Source: Paralichthys olivaceus (taxonomy: Eukaryota > Chordata > Actinopteri > Pleuronectiformes > Paralichthyidae). Taken from it: a stretch of DNA of 64,000 nucleotides. The notes below the pieces were generated by a model, which saw only the letters and a list, made by a program, of their open reading frames with translations, had not been told where the DNA came from and did no database searches. The stretch is taken from the NCBI RefSeq assembly GCF_024713975.1, contig NC_091096.1, positions 7,636,001 through 7,700,000 of the forward strand, read 5' to 3'. This document shows, piece after piece, positions 10,601 to 21,830 of this stretch. Positions within the stretch are counted from its first letter, which is position 1, and the number at the start of each line of letters is the position of its first letter. The position numbers were made by a program, and so were the translations under genes.

Positions 10601-13055
10601 TCAGGCTGTGACGACAAACAAACACATTTCCCAAAGTGTTTGATTATTGCTGAGAGATCGTGTGTTTTGGGTGAAAATGCTGCATAGTGTCAAAGATTGA
10701 TTGTGGTTCTGCTCAACATCATTACACGTACGCACGTGCACACACACGCACACACAATAGAGACAGACATCTGTTACTCTCCAGGTGTGGTGTGTGACAT
10801 AGACGGTCTTCATCCGCTGAGATGGAACACACATGCTGTCATATTGCTTTTATTTTTACATGTATGCACGTACATGCAACCGGGTGTAGCGCCGCTAATC
10901 CGGCCTGCGCTGTCCAGTCCAATAGCTGAGCTTTGTTCACGTCTAATGAGATTCTGAAGGGCCTGGAGCGCCAAGCATGTCTGTGAGAATTACCGCAACA
11001 GGAATTAATGCAGCCAGCGAGACGGCGGCTCAGCAATAATGTAGACGGAGCAGATAACGCCACAGGACACAGAGGAAATATTACATCTCAAATGAAGGTG
11101 CTGGCGACTGGCACCTCAGGTCACTGTTAATCTTACCTCGTCTCTGAGAAAAAGAGGTGACTTGTTTTCACCCTCTTTCCTCTTTATATGCCTGTTCCGT
11201 CATCAGTCAAATAAGGAAAACCTGAACATATCAAATAATCAGGTAATATGATAACACACAAAAAGTCTTCAGGCCCTAACAGCTATTTCAGAAGATTTCA
11301 AACTTCACGTCATATTAATTCGAAAAACATAAAAAATGATTTTAAAAAAAAATTGTCGTCCTAACATTCATTTCAATTTCTTTTCAGCTGAACTACGTGA
11401 ATGACTTGCTGCAGGAGTTGTCTTCCACCTCAGACTCTGAGTCCTCCGGAGAGGAGTCAGGAGGAGAGGAGGACAAGAAAGAAGAAGCGGTAGATGAAGA
11501 GGATTTGGCCGAGCAGGCTAAGCTTCCTCAGTACGTCACCAGATTCAAGGTGGGTTTCTATTTTACTGTGATTCCTGTCATCAGTAACTTAAGGTTTTTG
11601 AGTAGAATCTTAGAATCTTATTTTTTTTTTTTTATTATTTCATTAGTATAGCACACAAACATGGATGGCACAGTTGTGGTTAACACCTCACAGCAGGAAG
11701 GTTCTTGGTTGGTTCTTTCTGTGTGGAGATTGCAGTTCTCCCTGTGACATGTAGATTGGGGTTAGTCTGTATTTCAGCCCTGCAGTACACTGGTGACCTG
11801 TCCAGGATGTACCCTGCCTCTCGCCCAATTTCAGATGGGAGTGGCTCCAGCTCCCCCCACTACCCTTAAAGGATAAGCCGTATAGATCATGGATGGATTA
11901 AACACACTATCAAGAAAAATATTCAGTCTGAGCTAAATTACAGTGTTTGATGACAAAATTACTTTAACCTAAAGTAATGAGACAATCGTCAGTGTATTGA
12001 ATTATCCAACTAGCAAATAAAATAGGGGATGATGAAACATTTTCATCTGTTTAAAACCCAATCGTCTGCTTTGGAAAATTATTGGCATCATCTGGCATCA
12101 TCTCCATGATAATAATTAGACAGTGATTTGCAGGTGAAGATGACTCTTCTTCAATTTAAGATTGTATCCTGCTTTGTTCTATTGTCAAAAGGCAGAGGAA
12201 GTTTCATTACATCTCTCCAATTCATTCAAATAAAGCTACTTAAGGGAGCTGCTGAAGTGTTTTTAACCACACTCGTCCTGTGAATTGTTCTAATTGCATT
12301 CAGTGTTAAACTCACTTAGATGCTTTTTGTTTGTTCTGAAGATCTAACAAATGTTTTGGACAGATTTCCGTCCCAGTAACGCAGTTTCATCCTTGTCTAT
12401 TAGCTTTTATTCTTTTCTACTTCCCTTTCTTTTTGGGCACATTGATGTTTTAATCATGGAAGGCACACCAGTTAAATTCCAATGAATTAAATCAAGCTGC
12501 ACCAAATCCTACACACTCATAAATATTAGTCCCTAAATGTGACAGATTTTCTTTCATCAAAATCCAAGAATTATTCTGTGGGAAATTTGTGAAAAGCTTT
12601 CTAGCAATATTACATGTTTTAATAACACTGATTTCTAAATTGACCTTAACATATTTATAGACTCAAGGAAATCTGTCTGCTTTTGGGGGGGTTCAGCAAT
12701 GTCTTCACAGAAGCTGGAGTATTTGAAATGTATTTCATTATTTAAATAATGTAGTGAGGTCACCGTTTGACGCCTTCAACCTTTTCTTGCTTCTCTGCCT
12801 CCACAGGAGCTGAGCTGCCAGCTGGAGACTCAGGGTAAAGTGGACTCTGCCTCCCTCCAGGAACTGGTGAGCACTCTGGCCCAGCAGAACCTGGCTGCAG
12901 CAGAGAAACCAGACTTGGAGCAGTACGAGAGCCGGTTGCAGACCTGGGAGGCCGAGAAGAGGCAGCTGATCCAGAGAGAGAAGGAGATGAGGGAGAAGGC
13001 CAAACAGGAGAAAGAGGAGAGGTTAGCTGCCAAAGCTGCAGCTCAGCAGGCATGA
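4453..13055 (+). CDS. mrps27: Mitochondrial ribosomal protein S27 (mS27), 11 coding exons
   Basis: Component of the mitochondrial ribosome small subunit, a PPR-type helical protein of the matrix. Exons: 4453-4525, 4956-5033, 6012-6082, 6185-6243, 7023-7137, 7681-7759, 8995-9110, 9386-9488, 9608-9750, 11388-11549, 12807-13055. They join in frame to 415 aa; human MRPS27 is 414 aa. The first ~35 residues are basic and Ser/Ala-rich with RRW and no acidic residues, as expected of a mitochondrial presequence. The best-conserved blocks, recognised from the human protein, are [20 protein letters not shown] (exons 4-5), [13 protein letters not shown] (exon 6) and LPQYVTRFK (end of exon 10). Exon 10 carries a variable Ser/Glu/Asp-rich stretch. 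Exon 11 ends in a Lys/Glu/Ala-rich helix, probably coiled coil. The start fits the presequence, the Kozak context and the human N-terminus. The donor of intron 1 (GTCAGA) is weaker than the others. Confidence 0.97.
4596..4946 (+). repeat. Minisatellite (VNTR) filling mrps27 intron 1
   Basis: About 13 tandem copies of a 25-41 bp unit made of an invariant ACCTGATGGTG core followed by a variable run of TG dinucleotides, with or without CT. Together they make up most of intron 1 (4526-4955). The last unit ends 9 bases from the splice acceptor, so the usual long pyrimidine tract is replaced by TG-rich sequence. Each unit contains CTGAT, which fits the CTRAY branch-point consensus. Confidence 0.95.
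5066..5092 (+). repeat. Fragment of a dispersed 'CACTTTATTAGGAACACC' repeat
   Basis: The bases GAGCACTTTATTAGGAACACC in mrps27 intron 2 match a short end motif that I know recurs in fish genomes. A second diverged copy (CCACTTTATTAGGTACACC) is in loxhd1 intron 21. Only a terminal fragment is recognisable. Confidence 0.45.
5595..5905 (-). repeat. Dispersed teleost repeat, family A, copy 1
   Basis: Lies in mrps27 intron 2. Read on the minus strand it shows the family landmarks: TTTCATGAAACTTGGTGGAA, 'CATTTTGGTGTGGATC', 'GGAAAAATTGATGGATCTTG' and 'TATGAGTGTATTTGGTGC'. The same landmarks recur in five other places in this window in both orientations. It is non-coding and probably a non-autonomous element. 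Confidence 0.75.
6769..6980 (+). repeat. Dispersed teleost repeat, family A, copy 2
   Basis: Lies in mrps27 intron 4. It begins CCGCCGAGGAGGTTTTGTTT, then has AGGGAATAATTCATGGATCT, 'ATCTATGAGTGTGGAATTTG' and 'AAGAGGACTGTTGG'. This is the plus-orientation version of copy 1 with its middle deleted. The ends (CGCCGAGG... and ...CTTGGCGGAGG in the copy near 21.8 kb) look like short inverted termini. Confidence 0.75.
7633..7678 (+). repeat. (TG)n tract abutting the exon 6 acceptor of mrps27
   Basis: An interrupted TG/TTTG run ends immediately before the AG at 7679-7680. As in intron 1, a purine-alternating tract sits where a polypyrimidine tract would be expected. Confidence 0.85.
7760..8994. other. 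mrps27 intron 6, nothing specific
   Basis: 1.2 kb of AT-rich intron. The small open frame near 8.1-8.34 kb has no recognisable motif. I see no repeat or RNA gene here. Confidence 0.6.
10840..11130. promoter_or_regulatory. Candidate conserved non-coding block in mrps27 intron 9
   Basis: Inside the 1.6-kb intron 9 (9751-11387) is a ~290-bp stretch of higher complexity and GC than its surroundings. It holds homeodomain-like cores (GTCTAATGAG, GGAATTAATG), a run CAGCGAGACGGCGGCTCAGC and no simple repeat. There is no coding potential on either strand. The texture resembles a vertebrate conserved element or enhancer, but that is an impression from composition and motif density, not from an alignment. 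Confidence 0.3.
11655..11905 (+). mobile_element. SINE-type teleost repeat, family D, copy 1
   Basis: Lies in mrps27 intron 10. It starts with a decayed tRNA-like head (GTGGTTAACACCTCACAGCA then GGTTCTTGGTTGGTTC). The body has GGTGACCTGTCCAGGATGTA, CCTGCCTCTCGCCCAATTTC and 'GGGAGTGGCTCCAGCTCC'. It ends ACCCTTAAAGGATAAGCCGT followed by ATGGATGGATT, the simple tail of this family. A partial minus-strand copy is in loxhd1 intron 26. Confidence 0.8.
12468..12650 (-). repeat. Dispersed teleost repeat, family A, copy 3 (decayed)
   Basis: Lies in mrps27 intron 10. On the minus strand it shows 'CCCACAGAATAATTCTTGGA', 'TTTGATGAAAGAAAATCTG', 'TTATGAGTGTGTAGGATTTG' and 'GGTGCAGCTTGATTTAATTC', in family order. 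It is more diverged than copies 1 and 2. Confidence 0.65.
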
Positions 13056-13131
13056 AGATGGAGCTGAACCAACACCACTGATCTGTCCTCAGAGTATGTA
13101 CAGAAAAGTTGTTTATGTGTAGGAGATAGCA

Positions 13132-13137
13132 AATAAA
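13132..13137 (+). terminator. mrps27 polyadenylation signal
   Basis: AATAAA lies 77 bases after the mrps27 stop codon. It is followed by T/GT-rich sequence (CTGGTTGTTT) within 30 bases, giving a compact 3' UTR of about 100 bases. Confidence 0.8.
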
Positions 13138-16100
13138 ATTGTGAAATATTACATCTGGTTGTTTCACTAGTTACTGTTGTAAATGGTCAATTATTGTTTT
13201 TTGTAGCTGATAAATATTGCTCTGTTTTTATAAAGTTAATTTGGGTTAATTGAAAGTATAATGTCACAATAAAATAATTTCCATGTTCATTTGTCACAGA
13301 AATACTGTCCTACTTTTATTGTATTTCTGTGCAGGACTATGGGATGATATCATTTTTGGAACACACGCTCACATCAATTGTTAGGCCTGATGGTTGTGGT
13401 GACCTCATGTAATCAAAAAGAAGGGAGAAGCTGGGGAAAGCTCTCCACATCACATCCTCCCACTCCTTTTCCTCTCTGCCCACACTGTGAGTGTGTCTCT
13501 GTCAGTCAAAAGCATCTCTGGGAATAAAAGGGGGCATCGCACACAAGAATTCTTTGCTGATCAACCGGTCTAGAGAAAAACAAACTCTGTGCATGGAACG
13601 AAAGGAATGCATTTGTGACCAGAAACATTTCCGTTCACAAAGAATAAACATGCATCATGCAGTGCAGGTCCAGGTTAGACGCATAGTGATAGAAGAGGTT
13701 AAAATATGAACATGTCAGCTGACACACGACCAGCACTCATGAGTAAAAACAGCACATGTTAACTGGCAAATGGACAAAAGCCCATGTTGTTTAGAGTCTG
13801 CAGAAAGATAAGATAATAGATCTTTGGAGAAGAAAATGCTGTTGTGGTTCTGCACATAATGCATTCAATCCACTCACTATTCAGTATTCAGAACATGATC
13901 TTGGGAAACAGCCTGGTATGCAGTCCAGTATGAATGAATGGCACAAAATCCTGAAACAAGAACCATTGTGAACCCGAGGCTCCGTCCTGGCTGCCATGAC
14001 CGACCAGAGTGTCGTCTCCACTGTGATGTGTATAGAGCTTTTTTTTCCCCGCAGCAGATGTTTTTAAAAGTGAATGCAGGAAAAGCAGGTGAAACTAATT
14101 TAGTGAAAAAGTCCCAGATTTATCAGGTGTCCCTGTAAACCAGGAACTAGCTCCTCTCAATTCGATCCTACAGGTTTACAGCAAACTGCTGTGAAAATAT
14201 TCTACTGAGCCAAAATCCGAGGGTCATTTCCTACATTCGCATGGACCCCTAATCATCCACTATTGACTGAATGTATTAAGTTGTTTTGTATTATTTACAT
14301 GAGCCACTAATAGAATATTCCGTTCATATTCCTGTTTACATGCAGAGCATGGCCTAATTATGACATCAAGCAGTTGCTGTACATGTCGAAATGCTGCATA
14401 TTCTCCAATAGGACTTTTCAATGTGATTCATTCGTATACATGTCCACGTAAAGTGACGGAGGTTAGAATACTCCACATTGCTTAATTTGATTGTTGCTTA
14501 TTTTGGAGTATGACCTCGTTCTGGTTAATGTCGTCAGAAAATACTGTTTCCATGGCAGTTTCTTCTTCAGACTGTTGTGAAGTGGTTGATGTTGTAATAT
14601 TGCTGTCCTTATAAATGTAGTCATTGTCCATCATCAGTCTGTGTGAGTAACGAACCCTTAACGACACAGTTGGTGTTATTCTGCATTTCTCTTTTTGTCA
14701 GGCCCTGGGTCAAATCCCATAAAAAAATTGAAAAATGTGTTACTCACTCTCCGACGTCACCTGACCGAGTGTCCCTAAAGTAATTTGCTCATGCTGAGGA
14801 AGTCAAACTTTAAAAACGAGTCGTAAAGTTATATTACATTTGAATAAACGTGCTAAAACTCCCCCAAATCAGGTCAGTGTAGATTTTAGCAAGTAACCAA
14901 ACTATAGTAAATCATACAGTGGTATGGGGACTATTTTAAGGTGCGGATTAATACAAGTATTCTATTGAATATTATAGCAGAAGGACAATGTGCAGGGTTG
15001 AAGTTAATTACTGTATATGTGTGTTATAATGAAGGATCATGAAACCCAGTGCACTGTGTTGTTTTTGCAGCTCTATTTGAAAAGAGAGGAATTAAAAGCA
15101 ATAAGACAAAATTAACTTATAATTATTTCCAGACTTTACCTCTTAAGTGTTTATGGCAGCAAAGGGAAAATATTGATTATATGATCTTTCACACCTTTTT
15201 TCCTCCTTTGTCTTTTGCTAATTTAACACAGGATTCAATTAGAAGATGGTGCAATGACCCTTGATGTTGCATTAGAGGGGGTTAAATCTAAAGTGGGATG
15301 AGGCTTTATAGGCATTGCATTAGTGTTAAAACACTCAGGCCTTGTTTTTTGTGTGTGTTGTGTTTATCTCGCACTAAGAAGCTTTAAACGACGAATCTGC
15401 AATAATAAAAAAGGGTCATCCAGTCTCCTTTAGCTCCTCGGACTTAGTATAAAGTCACTGGTTTGAAAGTAAAAGGGGTGTTTACTTTTCTCACCGTCAT
15501 CGGTTTTCGGCCGTCATTTCACAGACGGGTGTGTTAACACTGGTGATGAAGTCAGTCAGGTGAGGTGTCAGGAAGTTTGATGTCCATGTCACTGGTTATC
15601 AGGTGCCCAGAGCCCTCTGAGTGTTTTAATAGGCCTGTGTGTGTCTGTGTGTGGGTTTTCATGGGTTTTTGTAGAATCTGAAAAAGAAAATGGATGATGC
15701 ATTAGAGCGTGGACAGAGAACACCTGCTGCTATATCAACAATGTATCTCCACCACAAAGCCTCGTAGAATAAATACTTCAGCTGGTCGGAGGAGATAAAA
15801 CTAAGGCAGCACATCCTCATCTGATGAAGTGTGTACTGTATCCACACTGAACAGTATGTTCATGTTTTTTTGTACCGCTAGATTTAACTTTCCCATGGCT
15901 GCAGTTTCTCCTTGTCATTCAAACACAAACTATGCTGTTTTCCATCTCTTTTAACGGAGGTCAACAGGATTCGGTTCCTATTTCTGATTCGTAACAGTGA
16001 TTTATATCAGAGATGGCAGACCACAGAGTATCTGTCTCCCGCTCTGTGGAGCAGATTGCAGAATGAAATGCGTGCTGGTTGTGTTGCTTTTGGCTCAGAG

Positions 16101-16234
16101 CAGCAGAGTCTCCAGAGAGACATGTTTATTAATCTTTCATTACTCATCAAGGTCAGCTGCCTCATATCTTAACATTTTGAACAGATAAGTGAAAAACTAA
16201 TAACGTTTAATTTGTCTGTCTGTTTGCTCTGGGG

Positions 16235-16400
16235 ATATAAGTGGCTTTTATGTGTCCTGACACATGGTGTGCTGCTCACATATTAAACTGTAATGAATTA
16301 GATAGACGTACTGCGCTAATTAGACATGGGATTTATCTGCTGTCGGATTCATTTGTCTGTTAGTTTGTCAACGTCAGCTGATGAGTGTAAACATTTTCAA
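16235..16400. promoter_or_regulatory. Candidate conserved non-coding block
   Basis: Contains GTAATGAATTAGATAGACGT, TGCGCTAATTAGACATGGGA and GTCAACGTCAGCTGATGAGT, that is, paired TAATTAG/AATTAG homeodomain cores and a CAGCTG E-box. The complexity is high, with no repeat or coding potential. This is a composition-based impression only. Confidence 0.25.
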
Positions 16401-16529
16401 ACAATTAAAATGTTTGATTCAACTTATGAAAGTTGAGTTTTTAGAAGTTCACCTTATTTACAGATTAATGTTTTGTTAAGTTTGTAGTTTCAAACAATTT
16501 TGAAATGCGCTAATTTCAGTAGTGATTGT

Positions 16530-16770
16530 TGTGTGTAGCCACGGAATCAAGGTCCCGCCGATACATGTGATCAAAAAGCATCAAAAAAACTAATTAAAAC
16601 CAAATTTGGTTAAAAAACATTAATTTTGGTCCATGTCCCATCCACTAACATGGGGGTACGGGATGTATGTCTTACAGTGCAGCCAGCCACTAGGGGGCAA
16701 TAAAGATGGTTTGGCTTCACTTTTGGGGAGCCATTACTTTGTCAATCTGTATCTATGGTCAACACGTGTT
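16530..16770 (+). repeat. Dispersed teleost repeat, family C, copy 1
   Basis: Landmarks are ACTAATTAAAACCAAATTTG, GGTCCATGTCCCATCCACTA, 'AACATGGGGGTACGGGATG', GCAGCCAGCCACTAGGGGGC and TTTGGCTTCACTTTTGGGGA. I recognise these as a common spiny-rayed fish repeat. The copy near 58.6-58.9 kb appears to hold the preceding part of the same unit, and the two overlap only around the TAATT(A/C)AAACCAAA segment. Confidence 0.55.
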
Positions 16771-17227
16771 CTCTGTTTGTTGTATCAACATGATTTAAGG
16801 TGTTTTTGAACAACTGGTTAACATATTCTTGCAGCCTCATGTTGTCTGGACTTTATCAAAGCTGACATATGCAAACAATCATCAATTAAATTGTGATTGT
16901 TTTTTTCCTTCTGATGGGTTGCAAGTGTGTGAAGTTGAAATGAGGAAATTACACAAATCCTGGCCATGACCCAAAGCTGTCAACCCGCTCACACTGATAA
17001 AACACATTTGTCAATGACAAAAGTGTTTACAGCTGCTGCCCATGGCTTCACATGAAGGTGGGGCGGAAAGAGAAGTGAAAAAATGTAATTAATGGTAAAA
17101 ATGGGGATGACGACACACGCGTTTGGACAACGGTTGCTAAAACAAATGTTGTAATGTTGCATTTAGTTGAACACTTGAAAAGTGTCAGAATGATTGTTGG
17201 TGATGAAGTTCAATCAAGCGTCACCAC

Positions 17228-17475
17228 ATTGCACACACTCCTGATCTCACTTCCTTATACGTGCTTGAAATTCTTCATCAAGATTCACAGACAATTTTCT
17301 GGGAAATCAACTGAAATATTAAATTAAACTCTTCGAGCAATAGCTATCAATTATTTATAAAGAATTTAAAAGTGAATAGAACATCTTGAATCCTCAACCC
17401 GATCTCGTTCTGTACCTACACTTAATGGGTTTCCTTCCTGATCCACACTGCGTCCTTCCACCAAGGAGTGAGTGG
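17228..17475 (-). repeat. Dispersed teleost repeat, family A, copy 4
   Basis: On the minus strand it reads CTCACTCCTTGGTGGAAGGA, 'GGATCAGGAAGGAAACCCAT', 'TTCCCAGAAAATTGTCTGTG' and 'AATCTTGATGAAGAATTTC', in family A order. It is well decayed, with a small internal AT-rich expansion. Confidence 0.65.
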
Positions 17476-18263
17476 GGATCAGTGAGCTTTAACAGAATTG
17501 CTTGTACTTTGGTTAAAGCTTACTGATCCTTTTCAGTAAATACACACCCTGGTCGCAAATAGACCATTAATTTAATTTTAATTAATACTGGATATTGGAT
17601 CAATGACTGATTAAAAAATCACCACATAAGTTACAACATATTTTTTGTATTGTATCTTGTATATTGTCTATCTTCTGCATATTATCTAGTATACTGTGAT
17701 AACCCAGCTGTGATATGAAATTGGAAGATGACTCTACAACCCTATTGGACCACATGGTGCATTGTGGATAGTTGGATATCAACATGACTGTATATCAGAC
17801 GGCTGCTTAATGCTCTGCAACCAATAAACACTTCTTGTATCTCTCTCAACCTCTGACCAGTCGATGCCATAACACTTTATCTGTGCAGCTTCGTTTAAGA
17901 GTATTGACCCAACATGTGGTTTAAACACATGTCTCAGTGTTTAATGATGACTTCACATTCTGGCGGGACGTATCACAGCTGTCACACCGGCCTGATGCTG
18001 TAGCTCCACGAGGTAGGACACTGAAAAGAAGCTGAAAATATCAGCAAGCTTGTTTCCTAGCTTGACTTTACATGTATCTGCTTGTTTGACCCCAGTTTCT
18101 CATGACGTTGAAGTTCAGCTGCTATTGAAACATCTGCTGCTTCCTCGGCCCAATTTATTTATTCTAATTTGTCAAGTTTGAAAACAGGTCAATGGTCTCT
18201 CTCCTGCTAAGTAGCCAACTCATAGGGTACAGCATGTTGCCATATCTGTCAGCATGCACACAC

Positions 18264-18498
18264 TGGGGCAGCTGGGGTTGAGGGGGTAGAGCGGTCATCC
18301 TCCAACCAGAAGGTCGGCCGTTCAATCCCGTTCTTCCCCATCTGCATGTGAAGTATCCTTGGGCAAGATACTGAACCAATTGCCCCTCATAAAAAAAAAA
18401 AGGTGCTGCTCATTGATGCATAGGATGAATGTGTGTGTACTGTGAAGCACTTTGAGTGGTCTCAAGACTAGAGAAGATAACTACAGTCCATTTACTAT
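18264..18498 (+). mobile_element. tRNA-derived SINE-like element
   Basis: The head resembles a tRNA gene with an A-box-like GGGGTTGAGGGGGTAGAGCGG and a B-box-like GCCGTTCAATCCC. The body is GCATGTGAAGTATCCTTGGG and CAAGATACTGAACCAATTGC, then an A-rich run. The tail is AAGCACTTTGAGTGGTCTCA and CTACAGTCCATTTACTATT. I recognise this arrangement as a frequent interspersed element of teleosts. It is not a functional tRNA because no complete cloverleaf can be folded. Confidence 0.75.
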
Positions 18499-19177
18499 TG
18501 ACACACACAGCAATCACCGGGTTGGGGGCTTCACCGGAAATGCTACTCATTCACTTTGAGTGGGCTGATGTGACGTCATGCTTTGCAGGACGCACATTGT
18601 GTTTCCACAAATTGAGAAAAGCTTAGGCACCAGCCAATCAAATTGAATAGACGCTAATGCAAAAGCACAGGTCCTAGCCAATCAAACAGATCCTGTCTGA
18701 CGTCAGATGTCAAAATGAGGATGTTGAGGGGAGGCAGCAGCAGTTGGTGAACACGTGTGTTCATCTGGCTTTGGGGTTTCTATCCTGTGGCATTACATGG
18801 ACAGCTAGCATGGCATTTTATCATGAAAGACAGCTGTTGTTGAATGTCCCAAGTGGGACTTGGTTGTTGTGGTTTTGACAACTGGACCAGCAACAGCTCA
18901 GGCCCGGACACTGTCGGTGCTAAACAATGAATGCTGCGTCATGCACTAAAAATAGTGATGGTTGCTTTTGCAACAGAATAATCAACTGAAACCACCTGTT
19001 AGTGTCAGAGTAGATTTTAACAAGATGTTACACAGGGCGATTTCTCACGACTTTGTTTGGTCCAGACTTCTGGATTTTATTTCAGTTTAGTCTGACTGTA
19101 ACTAACGTGTGAAAGGCTCCTTGCTCCATGGTCTAAACCAGGGGACCAAAATTAAGTCTGACCAACAAGAGGTGGAC

Positions 19178-19420
19178 TCAATTTTTGGGCTTGCATAAAC
19201 TTGGATGACACCAGAGGAGCTGTATGGAGCCATTTTCTGTTTTTTCTGTTGTTTTTTTCTGTTTAAAGAATTGGTCCTAATTGTATTGGACTCTGTTTAC
19301 CCCTGAGACTCCTGAAATGTTTTGTGGACTCAAACACTTCATCAACCGCTCCATCAGCACAGTGGTGAGTAGATAATGAAGGAATTTTCCTTTTTGGATG
19401 AACCATCCCTTCAAACCAGA
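19178..19420 (-). repeat. Dispersed teleost repeat, family B, copy 1
   Basis: The reverse complement matches the copies at 36.4 and 56.1 kb: GGATGGTTCATCCAAAAAGG, TCATTATCTACTCACCACTG, 'GATGGAGCGGTTGATGAAG', GTGTTTGAGTCCACAAAACA and 'TCAGGGGTAAACAGAGTCC'. The unit is about 240 bp and non-coding. Confidence 0.8.
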
Positions 19421-21654
19421 GAAGACAAAAAAGAAGCTGAGCTAGGTTGCAGGCCTGCTGCAGTCTTTGCCTCTGAAGGTGATGCTGGAAGTAATATCAC
19501 CAACAACATGCTGCCGTCAGACACACAAACCAAACAATGTCAAGTATAGGTAGATTAGATTGCTCCCTAAATTACAATGAATGGAACTGAATGTTCCCAT
19601 TTAGTGAAACAGTAGGAATCACAAACTGTGTCCAAACAAACTGAGTAGATAGAATATAAATGAGCAGATGAAATAAGATGCAGCGTTGGTTTCGTTTCGC
19701 TCAGTTGTTTTGGTGCTTTGCCAGACGCTACCCACCATTTTCTTTAATTTATGCATCATATTCAGTAGAACATCCTGCAGCCTTTGTTGTTTTTCCATTG
19801 TGCTCTAATGAGCAGCTGAGGTTGTCTGGTCATGTAAAGATTAGCAGAAAATGTTCCTAATGTAGCTTTGACTCTCGCTCCCTGTTAATGATTACCATCA
19901 TAACGTCTCCAAACACGGGTACACTTGTTAGGAAACTTGCAGCGATTCAGGACTCTTAGTTTTTTCCACGAATCTGAGTTGTTTGGATGAATTTTGACGT
20001 TTAAAGCAACTTCCCATTTTGTGGCTGTTGCTTGAACGTTGCCATGAGGAGTAACATGCCCCATGGATGGATAAACTGACCTGCTAGAAAGCCAGGGAGA
20101 TTACTGTGTGAAGTTAATGTTAGGAGTATAGTGCATGAGAGTGTGTCATTTTGACTTGAATGAGCATCAGCCAATGTTTTTTTTCTAGCAAACTTTACAG
20201 CCCTACAGCCTGAAGCATAAACTCTCCTCTCTTGGTTTGACGTGCGCCAGATGACGACTCAATAAAGAGCAATGTTGACATCAGATGTATGATTTATGCT
20301 CAGATCTGCTCAAGGTTATTTACAGAAGTTGTCGATATACATTTTAAAAAGGAGTTAGTGATTAGATCTGATTAAATGTGATGACCTAATCGACTGTCCA
20401 TGCAAGTTGATGGCACAGTTCGATCGGATGCTTGCTGCAAACAATTTCAAAAAGCAGACAGTGTTTCTGTCTTCATGTTGGCATCACATGCCAGTGTCGG
20501 TGCCAGTTCAAACAGTTTACATCTGATTCTCGGTGCTGCGACTTTGTTATGTTGAGTGAGATCGCACACGGATGTTATCTACAAATCTAGCAGAGCCCAG
20601 AATAAACACATCCAAACTCTCTCTAAACTCTACGTTTAAAAACAAGCTGCGGACGGAGAGTCCTCAGGGGCAACAACCTGTCCACCTGGACTTATTCTCA
20701 GAGACGCTGGGACTAAAGTCCAAGTCCACAGATTTGACTCAAGTCAAGTCGCAAGGAAGTTTTGTTTGATTTCAGATAACTGTGAATAGCTCTGTTTGGA
20801 AACACCAGTTCTGTGCTTGAAATGAAAAAAATACCAGGATTGACGCTCAAAACTCTTTGTTGCTTTGTTGTTCTTATTAACAGGCCATATGTTTCTTAGC
20901 ACCCTTCCAGGTAACTAGGCGTTTCCATTTATGTCACTACAGTATGAATAACAGTTTAAACAGCTTGAAACATTTGGGGAAATATTCCTTTTATGCCCAG
21001 AGTGAGATGGCTGATAATAATAGTCTCTGTGAATGTGTAGCTGGAGCCAGCATCTTCCTGCAGTCTCCCATCCAGGTTTCTAATTTTAGTGCAGAACACA
21101 AACAAGATGTGACCTGTTAAACATTATTGCTCTTTAAAGGTGATTTTATCAGCTTTGGACAGAGCTAAGTTATCTGTTCCCTGCCCCTGTGCTGAGCTGC
21201 TACTGTCAGAAGTTATTTTACCATCAAATAGAATCAGAATCACTTTTTATTGCCAGGTATGTGAACACACACGAGGAATTGGACTCAGTTTTTTCTTAGC
21301 TCTCTCAGTACAAACAGTTAAAAAAACCAAACAAACAGAGATAAACAAAAATAAAGACAAAAACAAAAGCTAAGTACATGTAAAAAAAAAGCTAAAGCTA
21401 AATAACGTTATTCTTCTCATCTGCTTTTCATTAATAGGCAGCATATATACTATTACTGTAAACTAACAACCGTGAGAAGTATTCAAAGAGTTAAGAAAAA
21501 AATGTACATTTGAACTCATGCTATAAAACCTAAAATCCCTCAGCTGATGATGACCATGTGACACAATCAAAGGCTCCAAAGCAGCTTTTTAAATGGACCT
21601 CGTGGCAGCCGATCAATCACACTGATTATCATGACTGCTTTAATTATTACCTGT

Positions 21655-21830
21655 GACAAGGAGGTTATGTTTTCACCCCAGTTCATCTGTTTGTCAGTTT
21701 GTTAGAAAATAAATAAATAAATAAATCACTTATTTAGATGATTGATATTCATGAGTGGGACAAAATTTGGTGCATCTCGAATTTAACAGGACCGTCTGGT
21801 CTTGGCGGAGGAATGTGATCTGTCGAGTGT
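21655..21830 (+). repeat. Dispersed teleost repeat, family A, copy 5 (internally deleted)
   Basis: Starts GACAAGGAGGTTATGTTTTC, then 'ACCCCAGTTCATCTGTTTG'. It jumps through an ATAA-rich run to 'ATATTCATGAGTGGGACAA' and ends TTTAACAGGACCGTCTGGTC then 'TTGGCGGAGGAATGTG'. Both outer ends are retained but most of the middle is missing. Confidence 0.7.

Noticed and set aside
18264..18340. A genuine tRNA gene
   Set aside because: Only box A and box B resemblance is present. No acceptor stem or complete cloverleaf can be drawn, and the flanking body matches a dispersed element.
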